DNA of 5,752 nt from an uncultured Oscillospiraceae bacterium (GTDB taxonomy: Bacteria; Bacillota; Clostridia; Oscillospirales; Acutalibacteraceae): contig URQJ01000128.1 in NCBI GenBank assembly GCA_900549945.1, forward strand, positions 1-5,752, in the 5' to 3' direction. Of this stretch, positions 1 to 4,731 are shown piece after piece (the stretch's first letter is position 1; each line of letters begins with the position of its first letter). The position numbers and the translations under genes are program-made. Below the pieces are notes generated by a model. It saw only the letters and a list, made by a program, of their open reading frames with translations, was not told the origin of the DNA and did no database searches.

Positions 1-48
1 ACACCGGTTCCCACGGCGGAGCCTACGCCGGTTCCCACCCCGGAACCG
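1..48 (+). repeat. Imperfect 24-base tandem repeat coding a Thr-Pro-rich octapeptide
   Basis: Bases 1-24 and 25-48 are near-identical 24-base units sharing the core CCGGTTCCCAC, encoding TPVPTAEP and then TPVPTPEP. The eight-residue rhythm continues more loosely to about base 96 (TAEPTPEI, TPEPPPAT). This is the 3' end of an in-frame coding repeat whose full copy number lies upstream of the window. Such repeats vary in length by slippage. Confidence 0.6.
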
Positions 49-126
49 ACAGCTGAGCCGACGCCGGAGATCACACCGGAGCCGCCGCCCGCGACGGATG
101 CGCCGACAGTGGCGAGCGCGGCCTAG
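1..126 (+). CDS. C-terminal tail of an unidentified Pro/Thr/Glu-rich protein (5' truncated)
   Basis: Reading frame 1 is open from the first base to a TAG at 124-126 and gives 41 residues made almost entirely of Pro, Thr, Glu and Ala, in a loose Thr-Pro-x-Pro / Glu-Pro pattern that ends in Ala-Ala. Low-complexity tails of this kind are common as extracellular linkers or disordered C-termini of Firmicute envelope proteins, but the part that would identify this protein lies outside the window. No LPXTG-type sorting signal or hydrophobic anchor is visible in the tail. The frame is supported by the absence of stops, by the repetitive composition and by the strong terminator 40 bases downstream. 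The function is unknown. Confidence 0.75.
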   Translation, partial: TPVPTAEPTPVPTPEPTAEPTPEITPEPPPATDAPTVASAA

Positions 127-165
127 CCGTTTCAAAGCGCTTATACGATCTTTATACAAGCTGCA

Positions 166-198
166 AAAAAATCCGCCCTATACTGGGGCGGATTTTTT
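166..198 (+). terminator. Strong intrinsic terminator, symmetric (bidirectional-looking)
   Basis: Bases 166-178 (AAAAAATCCGCCC) and 186-198 (GGGCGGATTTTTT) are perfect 13-base inverted repeats around a 7-base loop. The GC core is followed by six T on the + strand and preceded by six A, so the element can end transcripts from either direction. It lies 40 bases after the stop of the upstream gene and 12 bases before the -35 of the next promoter, insulating the threonine operon from its upstream neighbour. Confidence 0.92.
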
Positions 199-209
199 GG
201 GGTTTGGGG

Positions 210-238
210 TTGCTTTTTTCCGCGGAATGTGGTAAACT
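210..238 (+). promoter_or_regulatory. Predicted sigma-A promoter of the pheB-hom-thrB-lysC operon
   Basis: A -35 hexamer TTGCTT (210-215) and a -10 hexamer TAAACT (233-238) are separated by exactly 17 bases, and TG at 230-231 forms an extended -10. Transcription would start near 245, leaving a leader of only about 33 bases before the first start codon. That is too short for a T-box or a lysine riboswitch. The position just after the terminator and just before the first gene supports the call; the start site itself is inferred. Confidence 0.7.
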
Positions 239-250
239 GTATGTCGTTGC

Positions 251-264
251 AATACAAACGTATT
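251..264. promoter_or_regulatory. Small inverted repeat in the leader, possible operator
   Basis: AATAC (251-255) and GTATT (260-264) are perfect 5-base inverted arms separated by AAAC. The repeat lies just after the predicted start of transcription and directly before the Shine-Dalgarno of the first gene, a position where a bound repressor would block the promoter. The arms are short, so chance is a real alternative. Confidence 0.25.
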
Positions 265-277
265 CAGGTGGTGGACA

Positions 278-715
278 ATGAACAACACATCCTATCTGCT
301 GATCGACGAGAGCGTTCTGCCCGAGGTTTACCAGAAGGTCGTGCGTGTAAACCAGCTTTTGGAAACCGGCGAGGCCTCCAATACCTCGGAGGCCGTGAAG
401 CTGGCCGGCATCTCGCGCAGCGTCTATTATAAGTATAAGAACGCCGTTTTTCCGTACACGAAAAAGGAAACGGGTGCAATCATGACCGTGCAGGTCGTGC
501 TGATCGATAAGCCCGGCGTGCTCGTGAACCTGCTCACGGTGTTTTACCGGGCGAACGCGAATATTTTGACGATTAACCAGAATATTCCGGTGAAGGGCAA
601 GGCGTTCGTCTCCGTTTCCGCGCGCAGCGAAAACATGAGCATCGAGGTTGACGAGCTTTTGAAGCGGCTTTTCGAGGTGCAGGGCGTCATCAAGATCGAC
701 AGCATCGTCGGTTAA
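278..715 (+). CDS. pheB: ACT domain-containing protein, PheB/UPF0735 family
   Basis: This 145-residue protein has the size and two-part layout of the UPF0735/PheB family (B. subtilis PheB is about 147 aa). Residues 36-58 form a helix-turn-helix-like segment (TSEAVKLAGISRSVYYKYK). Residues 69-145 form an ACT domain with the hallmark LIDKPGVLVNLL turn, where ACT domains bind amino acids. The ATG at 278 has a good Shine-Dalgarno, AGGTGG at 266-271, with a 6-base spacer. It is the first gene of the operon and ends 21 bases before hom. In Bacillus the homologue sits beside pheA and is linked to phenylalanine synthesis. Next to hom, a role in sensing threonine or another aspartate-family amino acid and in DNA binding is plausible but inferred. 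It is too small to be an enzyme of the pathway. Confidence 0.92.
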   Translation: MNNTSYLLIDESVLPEVYQKVVRVNQLLETGEASNTSEAVKLAGISRSVYYKYKNAVFPYTKKETGAIMTVQVVLIDKPGVLVNLLTVFYRANANILTINQNIPVKGKAFVSVSARSENMSIEVDELLKRLFEVQGVIKIDSIVG

Positions 716-736
716 AACAGGGAAAGGAAGAGGAAA

Positions 737-1981
737 ATGGCATATATCGCAGTTCTTGGACACGGCGTCGTCGGCTCCGGTGTGCTGGAGGTGCTCACCA
801 CGCATGCGGAGAGCATCCGAAAGCGCGCCAAGGAGGCCATCGAGGTCAAATATATTCTCGATTTGAAGGAGTTTCCCGGCCTGCCGTACAGCGACCGGTT
901 CGTGAAGGATTTCAATGTGATCCTGAACGACCCCGAGGTGCGCATCGTCGTAGAGGTCATGGGCGGCCTCAGCCCGGCGTATGATTTCGTGAAGGCCTGC
1001 TTTGAAAACGGCAAGAGCGTCGTCACTTCCAACAAGGAGCTTGTGGCGAAGAAGGGCGCCGAGCTGCTGCACATCGCGCAGGAAAACAACCTGAATTTCC
1101 TGTTTGAGGCGAGCGTGGGCGGCGGCATCCCGATCATTCGGCCGATCAGCCAGTGCCTCGCCGCGAACGAGGTAACGGAGATCGCCGGCATTCTGAACGG
1201 CACGACGAATTTCATTTTGACGAAGATGATCCGCGAGCAGATGAACTTTGCAGACGCGCTGGCGCTGGCCCAGAAGCTCGGCTATGCGGAGCGCGACCCG
1301 CGCGCGGATGTGGAGGGCGACGACGCCTGCCGCAAGATCTGCATCCTCGCGTCGCTCGCATTCGGCACGCACGTGTATCCCGAATCGGTGCATACGGAGG
1401 GCGTCACGAAAATCACGCTCGAGGACGTCGATTTTGCCGATGTCTGGGGCGGCGTCATCAAGCTGATCGGCTCCGTGAAAATGCTCGAAAACGGGCAGGT
1501 GCATATTATGGTTTGCCCCATGCTCGTGCAGCGCGGCAGCCAGCTTGCAAGCGTGGACGACGTGTTTAACGGCATCATGGTGCGCGGCGATGCGACCGGC
1601 GACGTCGTGTTCTACGGCAAGGGCGCCGGCAAGCTGCCCACGGCGAGCGCCGTCGTGGCGGATGTGATCGACTGCGTGAAGCATTTCAAGGCCCGCAAAT
1701 ACCTCTACTGGGAGGACGCAAAGCCCGGCTATGTGGCGGATTTCGGCGCGATGGAGACGAGCGCTTACGTGCACGCGGCGGCGGAAAGCGGCGATAAGGC
1801 GTTTGAGGCGGCATGCGCGGTGTTTGAAAACCCGACGCGTCTGCTCGCGAAAAAACCGGTCAAGGGCGAAGCGGGCTTCACCGTCTCCGGCCTGACCGAG
1901 GCCGCGCTTGAGGAAAAGCTCCGGGCGCTTGAGGCGCGCGGCGTCCGGGTTCTCAACCGCATCCGGATTTCCGATTATTGA
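737..1981 (+). CDS. hom: Homoserine dehydrogenase
   Basis: This enzyme reduces L-aspartate 4-semialdehyde to L-homoserine with NAD(P)H in the cytoplasm, at the branch to threonine and methionine. The 414-residue product begins with a Rossmann nucleotide-binding loop (GHGVVGSG, residues 8-15). It has the TSNK segment with Lys100 and the ILNGTTNFI block (152-160). The complete family signature spans Ala178 to Lys200 and contains DPRADVEGDD and the catalytic Lys200. Residues from about 335 to 414 are in the place of the regulatory ACT domain found in the roughly 430-residue Bacillus enzyme, but they lack the usual Asp-x-Pro-Gly turn and look diverged. A purine-rich site (GGAAGAGG) precedes the ATG. 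The stop codon at 1979-1981 lies 17 bases before the thrB start, which indicates one transcript. Confidence 0.97.
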   Translation: MAYIAVLGHGVVGSGVLEVLTTHAESIRKRAKEAIEVKYILDLKEFPGLPYSDRFVKDFNVILNDPEVRIVVEVMGGLSPAYDFVKACFENGKSVVTSNKELVAKKGAELLHIAQENNLNFLFEASVGGGIPIIRPISQCLAANEVTEIAGILNGTTNFILTKMIREQMNFADALALAQKLGYAERDPRADVEGDDACRKICILASLAFGTHVYPESVHTEGVTKITLEDVDFADVWGGVIKLIGSVKMLENGQVHIMVCPMLVQRGSQLASVDDVFNGIMVRGDATGDVVFYGKGAGKLPTASAVVADVIDCVKHFKARKYLYWEDAKPGYVADFGAMETSAYVHAAAESGDKAFEAACAVFENPTRLLAKKPVKGEAGFTVSGLTEAALEEKLRALEARGVRVLNRIRISDY

Positions 1982-1998
1982 GAGAAAGGACGAACCCG

Positions 1999-2895
1999 AT
2001 GATTCGAATCGATATTCCGGCCACCAGCGCCAACCTCGGCTCCGGCTTCGACGCGCTCGGCATTGCGCTCACGATGCACAACCGCGTCTGGATGGAGGAG
2101 GCCGACGCGCTCGAAATCGCCGCGACGGACGGTGTGCGGGTGCCCACCGATGAATCCAACCTGATCTACTGGGCGGCAAAGCACCTCTACGAGATCTGCG
2201 GCAAGCAGCTTCCGGGCCTTAGAATCCGGCAGGAAAACAACATCCCGATGGCCCGCGGCCTCGGCAGCAGCTCGGCCTGCATCGTCGCCGGCATCCTCGG
2301 CGCGAACCGCATGCTCGGCTCGCCGCTCTCGCAGGCCGACCTTATCAACCTTGCGGCGCAGATCGAGGGCCACCCCGACAACACAAGCCCTGCGATCTCA
2401 GGCGGCCTCGTCGCTTCGGCGATGGAGGGGCGGCGCGTGTACAGCGTGAGCGTGCCGGTTTCCGAAAAGATCAGCTTTGCCGTTATGATCCCGCCCTTTG
2501 AGCTGAAAACCGAAAAGGCCCGCGGCGTGCTGCCTGCGTCCTACTCCCGCGAGGACACGGTCTACAACCTTTCGCGCTCGGCGCTGATGACGGCCTCGCT
2601 CTTCTCGGGCGATTTGCAGAACCTGCGCGTCGCCGTGCAGGACCGCATCCACCAGCCGTACCGCTCCGGCCTCATCGACCATTACGACAGTGTTTTCCGC
2701 ATGAGCTACGAGCTCGGCTCGCTCGGTACCTATGTAAGCGGCGCAGGCCCCACGATCATCTCGATGATCGATACCGCCGGCGCCGAGGCATTCGGCAGAA
2801 ACTGCGCCTCGCACCTTGAGGAGCGCGGCGTCAGCGGCTGGCGCGTCGAGATTCTGCACGCCGACCCCGAGGGCGCAAAGATCATCATCGAATAA
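1999..2895 (+). CDS. thrB: Homoserine kinase (GHMP family)
   Basis: This enzyme phosphorylates L-homoserine with ATP to O-phospho-L-homoserine, the substrate of threonine synthase. The 298-residue protein shows the GHMP kinase order. The N-terminal motif is PATSANLGSGFDALG (residues 7-21), the ATP-binding glycine/serine loop is PMARGLGSSSA (83-93), EGHPDN (123-128) follows, and the C-terminal motif is GTYVSGAGPTIIS (243-255). The ATG at 1999 is preferred because AAGGA at 1986-1990 lies 8 bases upstream and translation then begins directly with the conserved MIRIDIPATSANLG. An in-frame TTG at 1978 would add seven residues of no family character and overlap the hom stop. The gene sits tightly between hom and lysC, as expected for a threonine operon. 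ThrC is not in the window. Confidence 0.96.
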   Translation: MIRIDIPATSANLGSGFDALGIALTMHNRVWMEEADALEIAATDGVRVPTDESNLIYWAAKHLYEICGKQLPGLRIRQENNIPMARGLGSSSACIVAGILGANRMLGSPLSQADLINLAAQIEGHPDNTSPAISGGLVASAMEGRRVYSVSVPVSEKISFAVMIPPFELKTEKARGVLPASYSREDTVYNLSRSALMTASLFSGDLQNLRVAVQDRIHQPYRSGLIDHYDSVFRMSYELGSLGTYVSGAGPTIISMIDTAGAEAFGRNCASHLEERGVSGWRVEILHADPEGAKIIIE

Positions 2896-2958
2896 ATTTC
2901 ACCGCGGCGCTGCCGCGCGGGCGCGCTCTGTGCCCGGCAGAAAGGAATGTGTTATCCT
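2896..2958 (+). promoter_or_regulatory. thrB-lysC spacer with a GC-rich hairpin
   Basis: This is the widest gap inside the operon, 63 bases. CGCGGC (2903-2908) and GCCGCG (2912-2917) make a 6-bp hairpin with a 3-base loop. A weaker alternative pairing uses bases 2911-2939. No T run follows, so it is not an intrinsic terminator, and I see no good promoter. It could stabilise or slow the transcript between the two genes, or be only GC-rich spacer. The Shine-Dalgarno of lysC (AGAAAGGA, 2939-2946) lies at its end. The gap is far too short for a lysine riboswitch. Confidence 0.35.
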
Positions 2959-4182
2959 ATGGCATTGATCGTTCAGAAGTTCGGCGGTTCCTCCGTGCGC
3001 GACGCCGAGCGGCTGTTCAACGTCGCCGACATCGTCACCTCGACCTACCGCGCGGGCAACGACGTTGTGGTTGTCGTCTCCGCGCAGGGCGATACGACGG
3101 ACGACCTCATCGAAAAGGCGAAAGAAATCAACAAGAACCCCTCGAAGCGCGAGATGGACCAGCTCATGACGGCGGGCGAGCAGATCTCGGCCTCGCTGCT
3201 CGCGATGGCGATCGAGCAGCTTGGCTACCCGGTTGTCTCCCTGCTCGGCTGGCAGGCGGGCTTTTCCACCTCCACGGCGTACGGCAGCGCGCGCATCAAG
3301 CGCGTCAACCCGGAGCGCATCCGTGCGGAAATCTCCCGGCGCAACATCGTCGTCGTCACGGGCTTTCAGGGCATCAACAAGTACGACGATATGACGACGC
3401 TGGGCCGCGGCGGCAGCGACACGAGCGCGGTGGCGATCGCGGCTTCGATGCACGCCGACCTGTGCCAGATTTACACCGATGTGGACGGCGTCTACACGGC
3501 CGACCCGCGGAAGATTCCGGCGGCCAGAAAGCTCGACGTCATCTCCTACGACGAGATGCTGGAGCTTGCGACGCTCGGTGCGCAGGTGCTCAACAACCGC
3601 TCGGTTGAAATGGCGAAAAAATATCACATTGAGTTAGAGGTTCTTTCCAGCCTGACGCGGGCGAAGGGAACGATTGTCAAGGAGGTCATCAACGTGGAAA
3701 AAATGCTCATCAGCGGCGTCGCCAAGGACGACAACATCGCCAGAATCTCGATCATCGGCGTTCCGGATAAGCCGGGCCTTGCGTTCCGCATTTTCTCGAA
3801 GCTCTCGCAGAAGAACATCAACGTCGATATCATCCTCCAGTCCATCGGCCGCAACGGTACGAAGGACATCAGCTTCACGGTCGAAAAGGATAAGATGGAT
3901 ACGGCGATCGAGGAGCTCGAATCGTACACCGAGCTGCTCGGCGCGAGCAGCGTCGTGTTTGACGACAACGTCGCGAAGGTCTCGATCGTCGGCTCCGGCA
4001 TGGAGTCGCACCCCGGCGTCGCCTCCGATATGTTCGAGGCGCTGTTCGACGCGAACGTCAATATCCAGATGATTTCGACGAGTGAGATTAAGATTTCGGT
4101 TTTGATCGAAAAGCAGGATGCGGCGAAGGCTGTCGCGGCGATTCACGCGAAGTTCTTCGAGCAGGCGGGCAGAAATCTTTGA
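2959..4182 (+). CDS. lysC: Aspartate kinase, LysC-type with two ACT domains
   Basis: This enzyme phosphorylates L-aspartate with ATP to 4-phospho-L-aspartate, the committed step for lysine, threonine, methionine and diaminopimelate. The 407-residue protein starts with the family's hallmark KFGGSSV (residues 7-13). It carries GRGGSDTSA (149-157) and the nucleotide-site segment TDVDGVYTADPR (173-184). Two C-terminal ACT domains follow: the first begins around VPDKPGLAFRIFS (268-280), the second around GMESHPGVASDMF (347-359). The length matches the monofunctional Bacillus-type enzyme (408 aa) and not the ThrA/MetL fusions. The ATG at 2959 is chosen because it gives the conserved MALIVQKFGG start. 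The ATG at 2947 touches the Shine-Dalgarno AGAAAGGA and cannot use it, although the 12-base spacer to 2959 is a little long. It is the last gene of the operon; its feedback ligand cannot be read from the sequence. Confidence 0.96.
   Translation: MALIVQKFGGSSVRDAERLFNVADIVTSTYRAGNDVVVVVSAQGDTTDDLIEKAKEINKNPSKREMDQLMTAGEQISASLLAMAIEQLGYPVVSLLGWQAGFSTSTAYGSARIKRVNPERIRAEISRRNIVVVTGFQGINKYDDMTTLGRGGSDTSAVAIAASMHADLCQIYTDVDGVYTADPRKIPAARKLDVISYDEMLELATLGAQVLNNRSVEMAKKYHIELEVLSSLTRAKGTIVKEVINVEKMLISGVAKDDNIARISIIGVPDKPGLAFRIFSKLSQKNINVDIILQSIGRNGTKDISFTVEKDKMDTAIEELESYTELLGASSVVFDDNVAKVSIVGSGMESHPGVASDMFEALFDANVNIQMISTSEIKISVLIEKQDAAKAVAAIHAKFFEQAGRNL
3679..3696 (+). promoter_or_regulatory. Internal Shine-Dalgarno and GTG start within lysC
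   Basis: AAGGAGGT at 3679-3686 is a full-length match to the end of 16S rRNA. It is followed by a 7-base spacer and an in-frame GTG at 3694-3696 (codon 246 of lysC). An in-frame ATG at 3703 (codon 249) lies 16 bases away and is a less likely start. The site falls in the linker between the kinase and ACT domains, so it would start a complete regulatory domain. This is a better ribosome-binding site than the one that starts lysC itself. Confidence 0.65.
3694..4182 (+). CDS. lysC: Predicted aspartate kinase beta subunit (ACT-only product of an in-frame internal start)
   Basis: Initiation at the internal GTG would give a 162-residue protein identical to residues 246-407 of LysC, containing both ACT domains and no kinase domain. 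This is established in other organisms: Bacillus subtilis aspartokinase II makes an alpha subunit of 408 residues and a beta subunit of about 163 residues from an internal start near codon 246, and Corynebacterium has a similar alpha2-beta2 enzyme. Here the codon number, product length and strong Shine-Dalgarno all agree. It would assemble with the full-length alpha subunit and take part in feedback binding. The alternative is a single-form enzyme, with AAGGAGGT arising only from the Lys-Glu-Val codons. Confidence 0.55.
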   Translation: MEKMLISGVAKDDNIARISIIGVPDKPGLAFRIFSKLSQKNINVDIILQSIGRNGTKDISFTVEKDKMDTAIEELESYTELLGASSVVFDDNVAKVSIVGSGMESHPGVASDMFEALFDANVNIQMISTSEIKISVLIEKQDAAKAVAAIHAKFFEQAGRNL

Positions 4183-4192
4183 CAGGTATCTT

Positions 4193-4233
4193 TTCACCCC
4201 CGGCGCCCACAATAGCGTCGGGGGTGAATTTTT
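4193..4233 (+). terminator. Intrinsic terminator after lysC, overlapping the next ribosome-binding site
   Basis: TTCACCCCCG (4193-4202) pairs perfectly with CGGGGGTGAA (4219-4228). The stem extends inward through 4206/4215 with one G-U pair, leaving an 8-base loop, and five T follow at 4229-4233. It begins 11 bases after the lysC stop, so it ends the threonine operon. The 3' arm also contains GGGGGTGA (4220-4227), a strong Shine-Dalgarno placed six bases before the ATG at 4234. Termination hairpin and translation start of the next gene are therefore physically linked. Confidence 0.85.
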
Positions 4234-4431
4234 ATGTTTCCGAACAGCTACAACGGCGGCCAGTTCTGGGGGCCGGAGAATTTCGCGCTCGGCGCGGCGG
4301 TCTTTGACTGGCGCCCGCGTTTTTCCGACCTGCCGGAGGAAGTGAAGGCCTATCTCTCCGAGCACGAGAATGAGATCCGCACCGAGGCGGATGTGGAGCG
4401 GCTTGTCCGCACGTACGACATGAAAAAGTGA
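4234..4431 (+). CDS. Small hypothetical protein (65 aa)
   Basis: I do not recognise this family. The 65-residue protein has an aromatic and glycine-rich N-terminal third (FPNSYNGGQFWGPENF, residues 2-17). From about residue 31 an acidic, charged, probably helical segment follows (LPEEVKAYLSEHENEI, 33-48), and the end is basic. There is no signal peptide or membrane segment, so it should be cytoplasmic. The support that it is real: a GGGGGTGA Shine-Dalgarno six bases before the ATG, protein-like composition, a frame ended by TGA, and a dedicated terminator right after it. The ribosome-binding site lies within the lysC terminator hairpin and no separate promoter is evident, so expression may depend on read-through from lysC. 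No function is proposed. Confidence 0.7.
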   Translation: MFPNSYNGGQFWGPENFALGAAVFDWRPRFSDLPEEVKAYLSEHENEIRTEADVERLVRTYDMKK

Positions 4432-4433
4432 CG

Positions 4434-4473
4434 AGAAGGCGCGCTTTCCAATGGGAAGGCCGCCTTTTCTATT
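4434..4473 (+). terminator. Intrinsic terminator after the 65-aa gene
   Basis: Starting 3 bases after the stop codon, AGAAGGCG (4434-4441) pairs with CGCCTTTT (4461-4468). An inner helix, 4443-4449 with 4454-4460, follows after one bulged C at 4442 and closes on an AATG loop. The 3' side runs into TTTTCTATT. It closes the transcript of the small gene, whether this starts at lysC or nearer. Confidence 0.82.
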
Positions 4474-4475
4474 CT

Positions 4476-4622
4476 GCGCCGCCGCGCGCGGCGTATGCGG
4501 CGGTGCGTTTACATAACGCTGCACAATCCTAACTGCCGGGTCAGGGCAGCCCGGCTCCGCGTCCCGGGGCGGTGTGGGACAAAGCCGCCCCAGCCGAACA
4601 CGGTTGCAGACGCGTTTTTTTT
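4476..4622 (+). other. Non-coding stretch rich in GC inverted repeats, ending in eight T
   Basis: No gene with a ribosome-binding site is visible here. Four local helices are: 4476-4485 with 4497-4506 (10 bp, one G-U); 4505-4509 with 4515-4519 (GCGTT/AACGC); GCCGGG 4535-4540 with CCCGGC 4550-4555; and GGGGCGG 4566-4572 with CCGCCCC 4585-4591. The last is enclosed by CGCGTC 4558-4563 pairing with GACGCG 4609-4614, and this outer helix ends directly at eight T (4615-4622), like a branched terminator. The first two helices share bases and may compete. It could be a small structured RNA, a stack of terminators or a decayed repeat. I do not match it to a known RNA family and see no convincing promoter of its own. 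Confidence 0.4.
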
Positions 4623-4630
4623 CGCCGCCG

Positions 4631-4659
4631 TTGCACTGCGGGCTTTTTTGTGCTATCAT
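4631..4659 (+). promoter_or_regulatory. Predicted sigma-A promoter of the two-hydrolase operon
   Basis: TTGCAC (4631-4636) and TATCAT (4654-4659) are separated by exactly 17 bases, and TG at 4651-4652 gives an extended -10. Both hexamers are close to consensus, and the promoter stands out as AT-richer than its surroundings. Transcription should begin near 4666, which gives a leader of about 66 bases. It starts a new transcription unit after the non-coding stretch. Confidence 0.78.
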
Positions 4660-4668
4660 GGAAAAAAC

Positions 4669-4717
4669 GGGCGCGTTCGGCGCGCCCCATTAGAAGCGGC
4701 CCCGGAACCGGCGCCGC
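4669..4717 (+). promoter_or_regulatory. Structured 5' leader: two hairpins directly before the Shine-Dalgarno
   Basis: GGGCGCG (4669-4675) pairs with CGCGCCC (4681-4687) around TTCGG, at the very start of the predicted transcript. A second helix, GCGGC (4696-4700) with GCCGC (4713-4717), ends one base before the Shine-Dalgarno AGGAGGT (4718-4724). The first could protect the 5' end from decay; the second could hold the ribosome site open or limit access to it. No known riboswitch is recognised. Confidence 0.45.
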
Positions 4718-4731
4718 AGGAGGTAAGCTGT

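Noticed and set aside
152..1774. A 540-codon open frame on the minus strand, opposite the ACT gene and hom
   Set aside because: It is the mirror of GC-rich codon use in hom. Its protein is His/Ala/Arg/Asp-rich without any family motif, it runs across a terminator and a promoter, and the + strand genes are unmistakable.
1978..1998. A TTG start for thrB overlapping the hom stop
   Set aside because: The AAGGA site fits the ATG at 1999, and the added residues have no match to the conserved homoserine kinase N-terminus.
2947..2958. A start for lysC four codons upstream (ATG at 2947)
   Set aside because: The ATG touches the Shine-Dalgarno, leaving no spacer, and adds four residues before the conserved MALIVQKFGG.
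2896..2958. Lysine riboswitch or internal promoter before lysC
   Set aside because: The gap is 63 bases, far shorter than a lysine riboswitch, and contains no hexamer pair at correct spacing.
2899..3627. A 242-codon minus-strand frame opposite lysC
   Set aside because: Composition is typical of antisense shadows (Arg, Val, Asp, His), and it lies opposite the highly conserved kinase domain of LysC.
4179..4214. A perfect TTGACA (4179-4184) as promoter for the 65-aa gene
   Set aside because: No -10 hexamer occurs at 16-18 bases; the spacing falls in CCGGCGCC of the terminator, and ACAATA at 4209 is about 24 bases away.
4446..4475. TTCCAA ... TATTCT as a promoter for the structured intergenic block
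   Set aside because: The -35 is poor, the spacer is 18 bases and the whole element lies inside the preceding terminator hairpin and its T run.
3634..4659. A 341-codon open frame on the minus strand across the lysC end and the following spacer
   Set aside because: It crosses two terminators and two real + strand genes, is Arg/Asp/Leu-rich and has no recognisable domain.
4495..4731. A 79-residue N-terminal extension of the SGNH hydrolase from an upstream ATG
   Set aside because: No Shine-Dalgarno lies before 4495. The extension reads through the T run, the predicted promoter and the leader hairpins, while 4732 has a perfect AGGAGGT and begins a normal-length SGNH protein.
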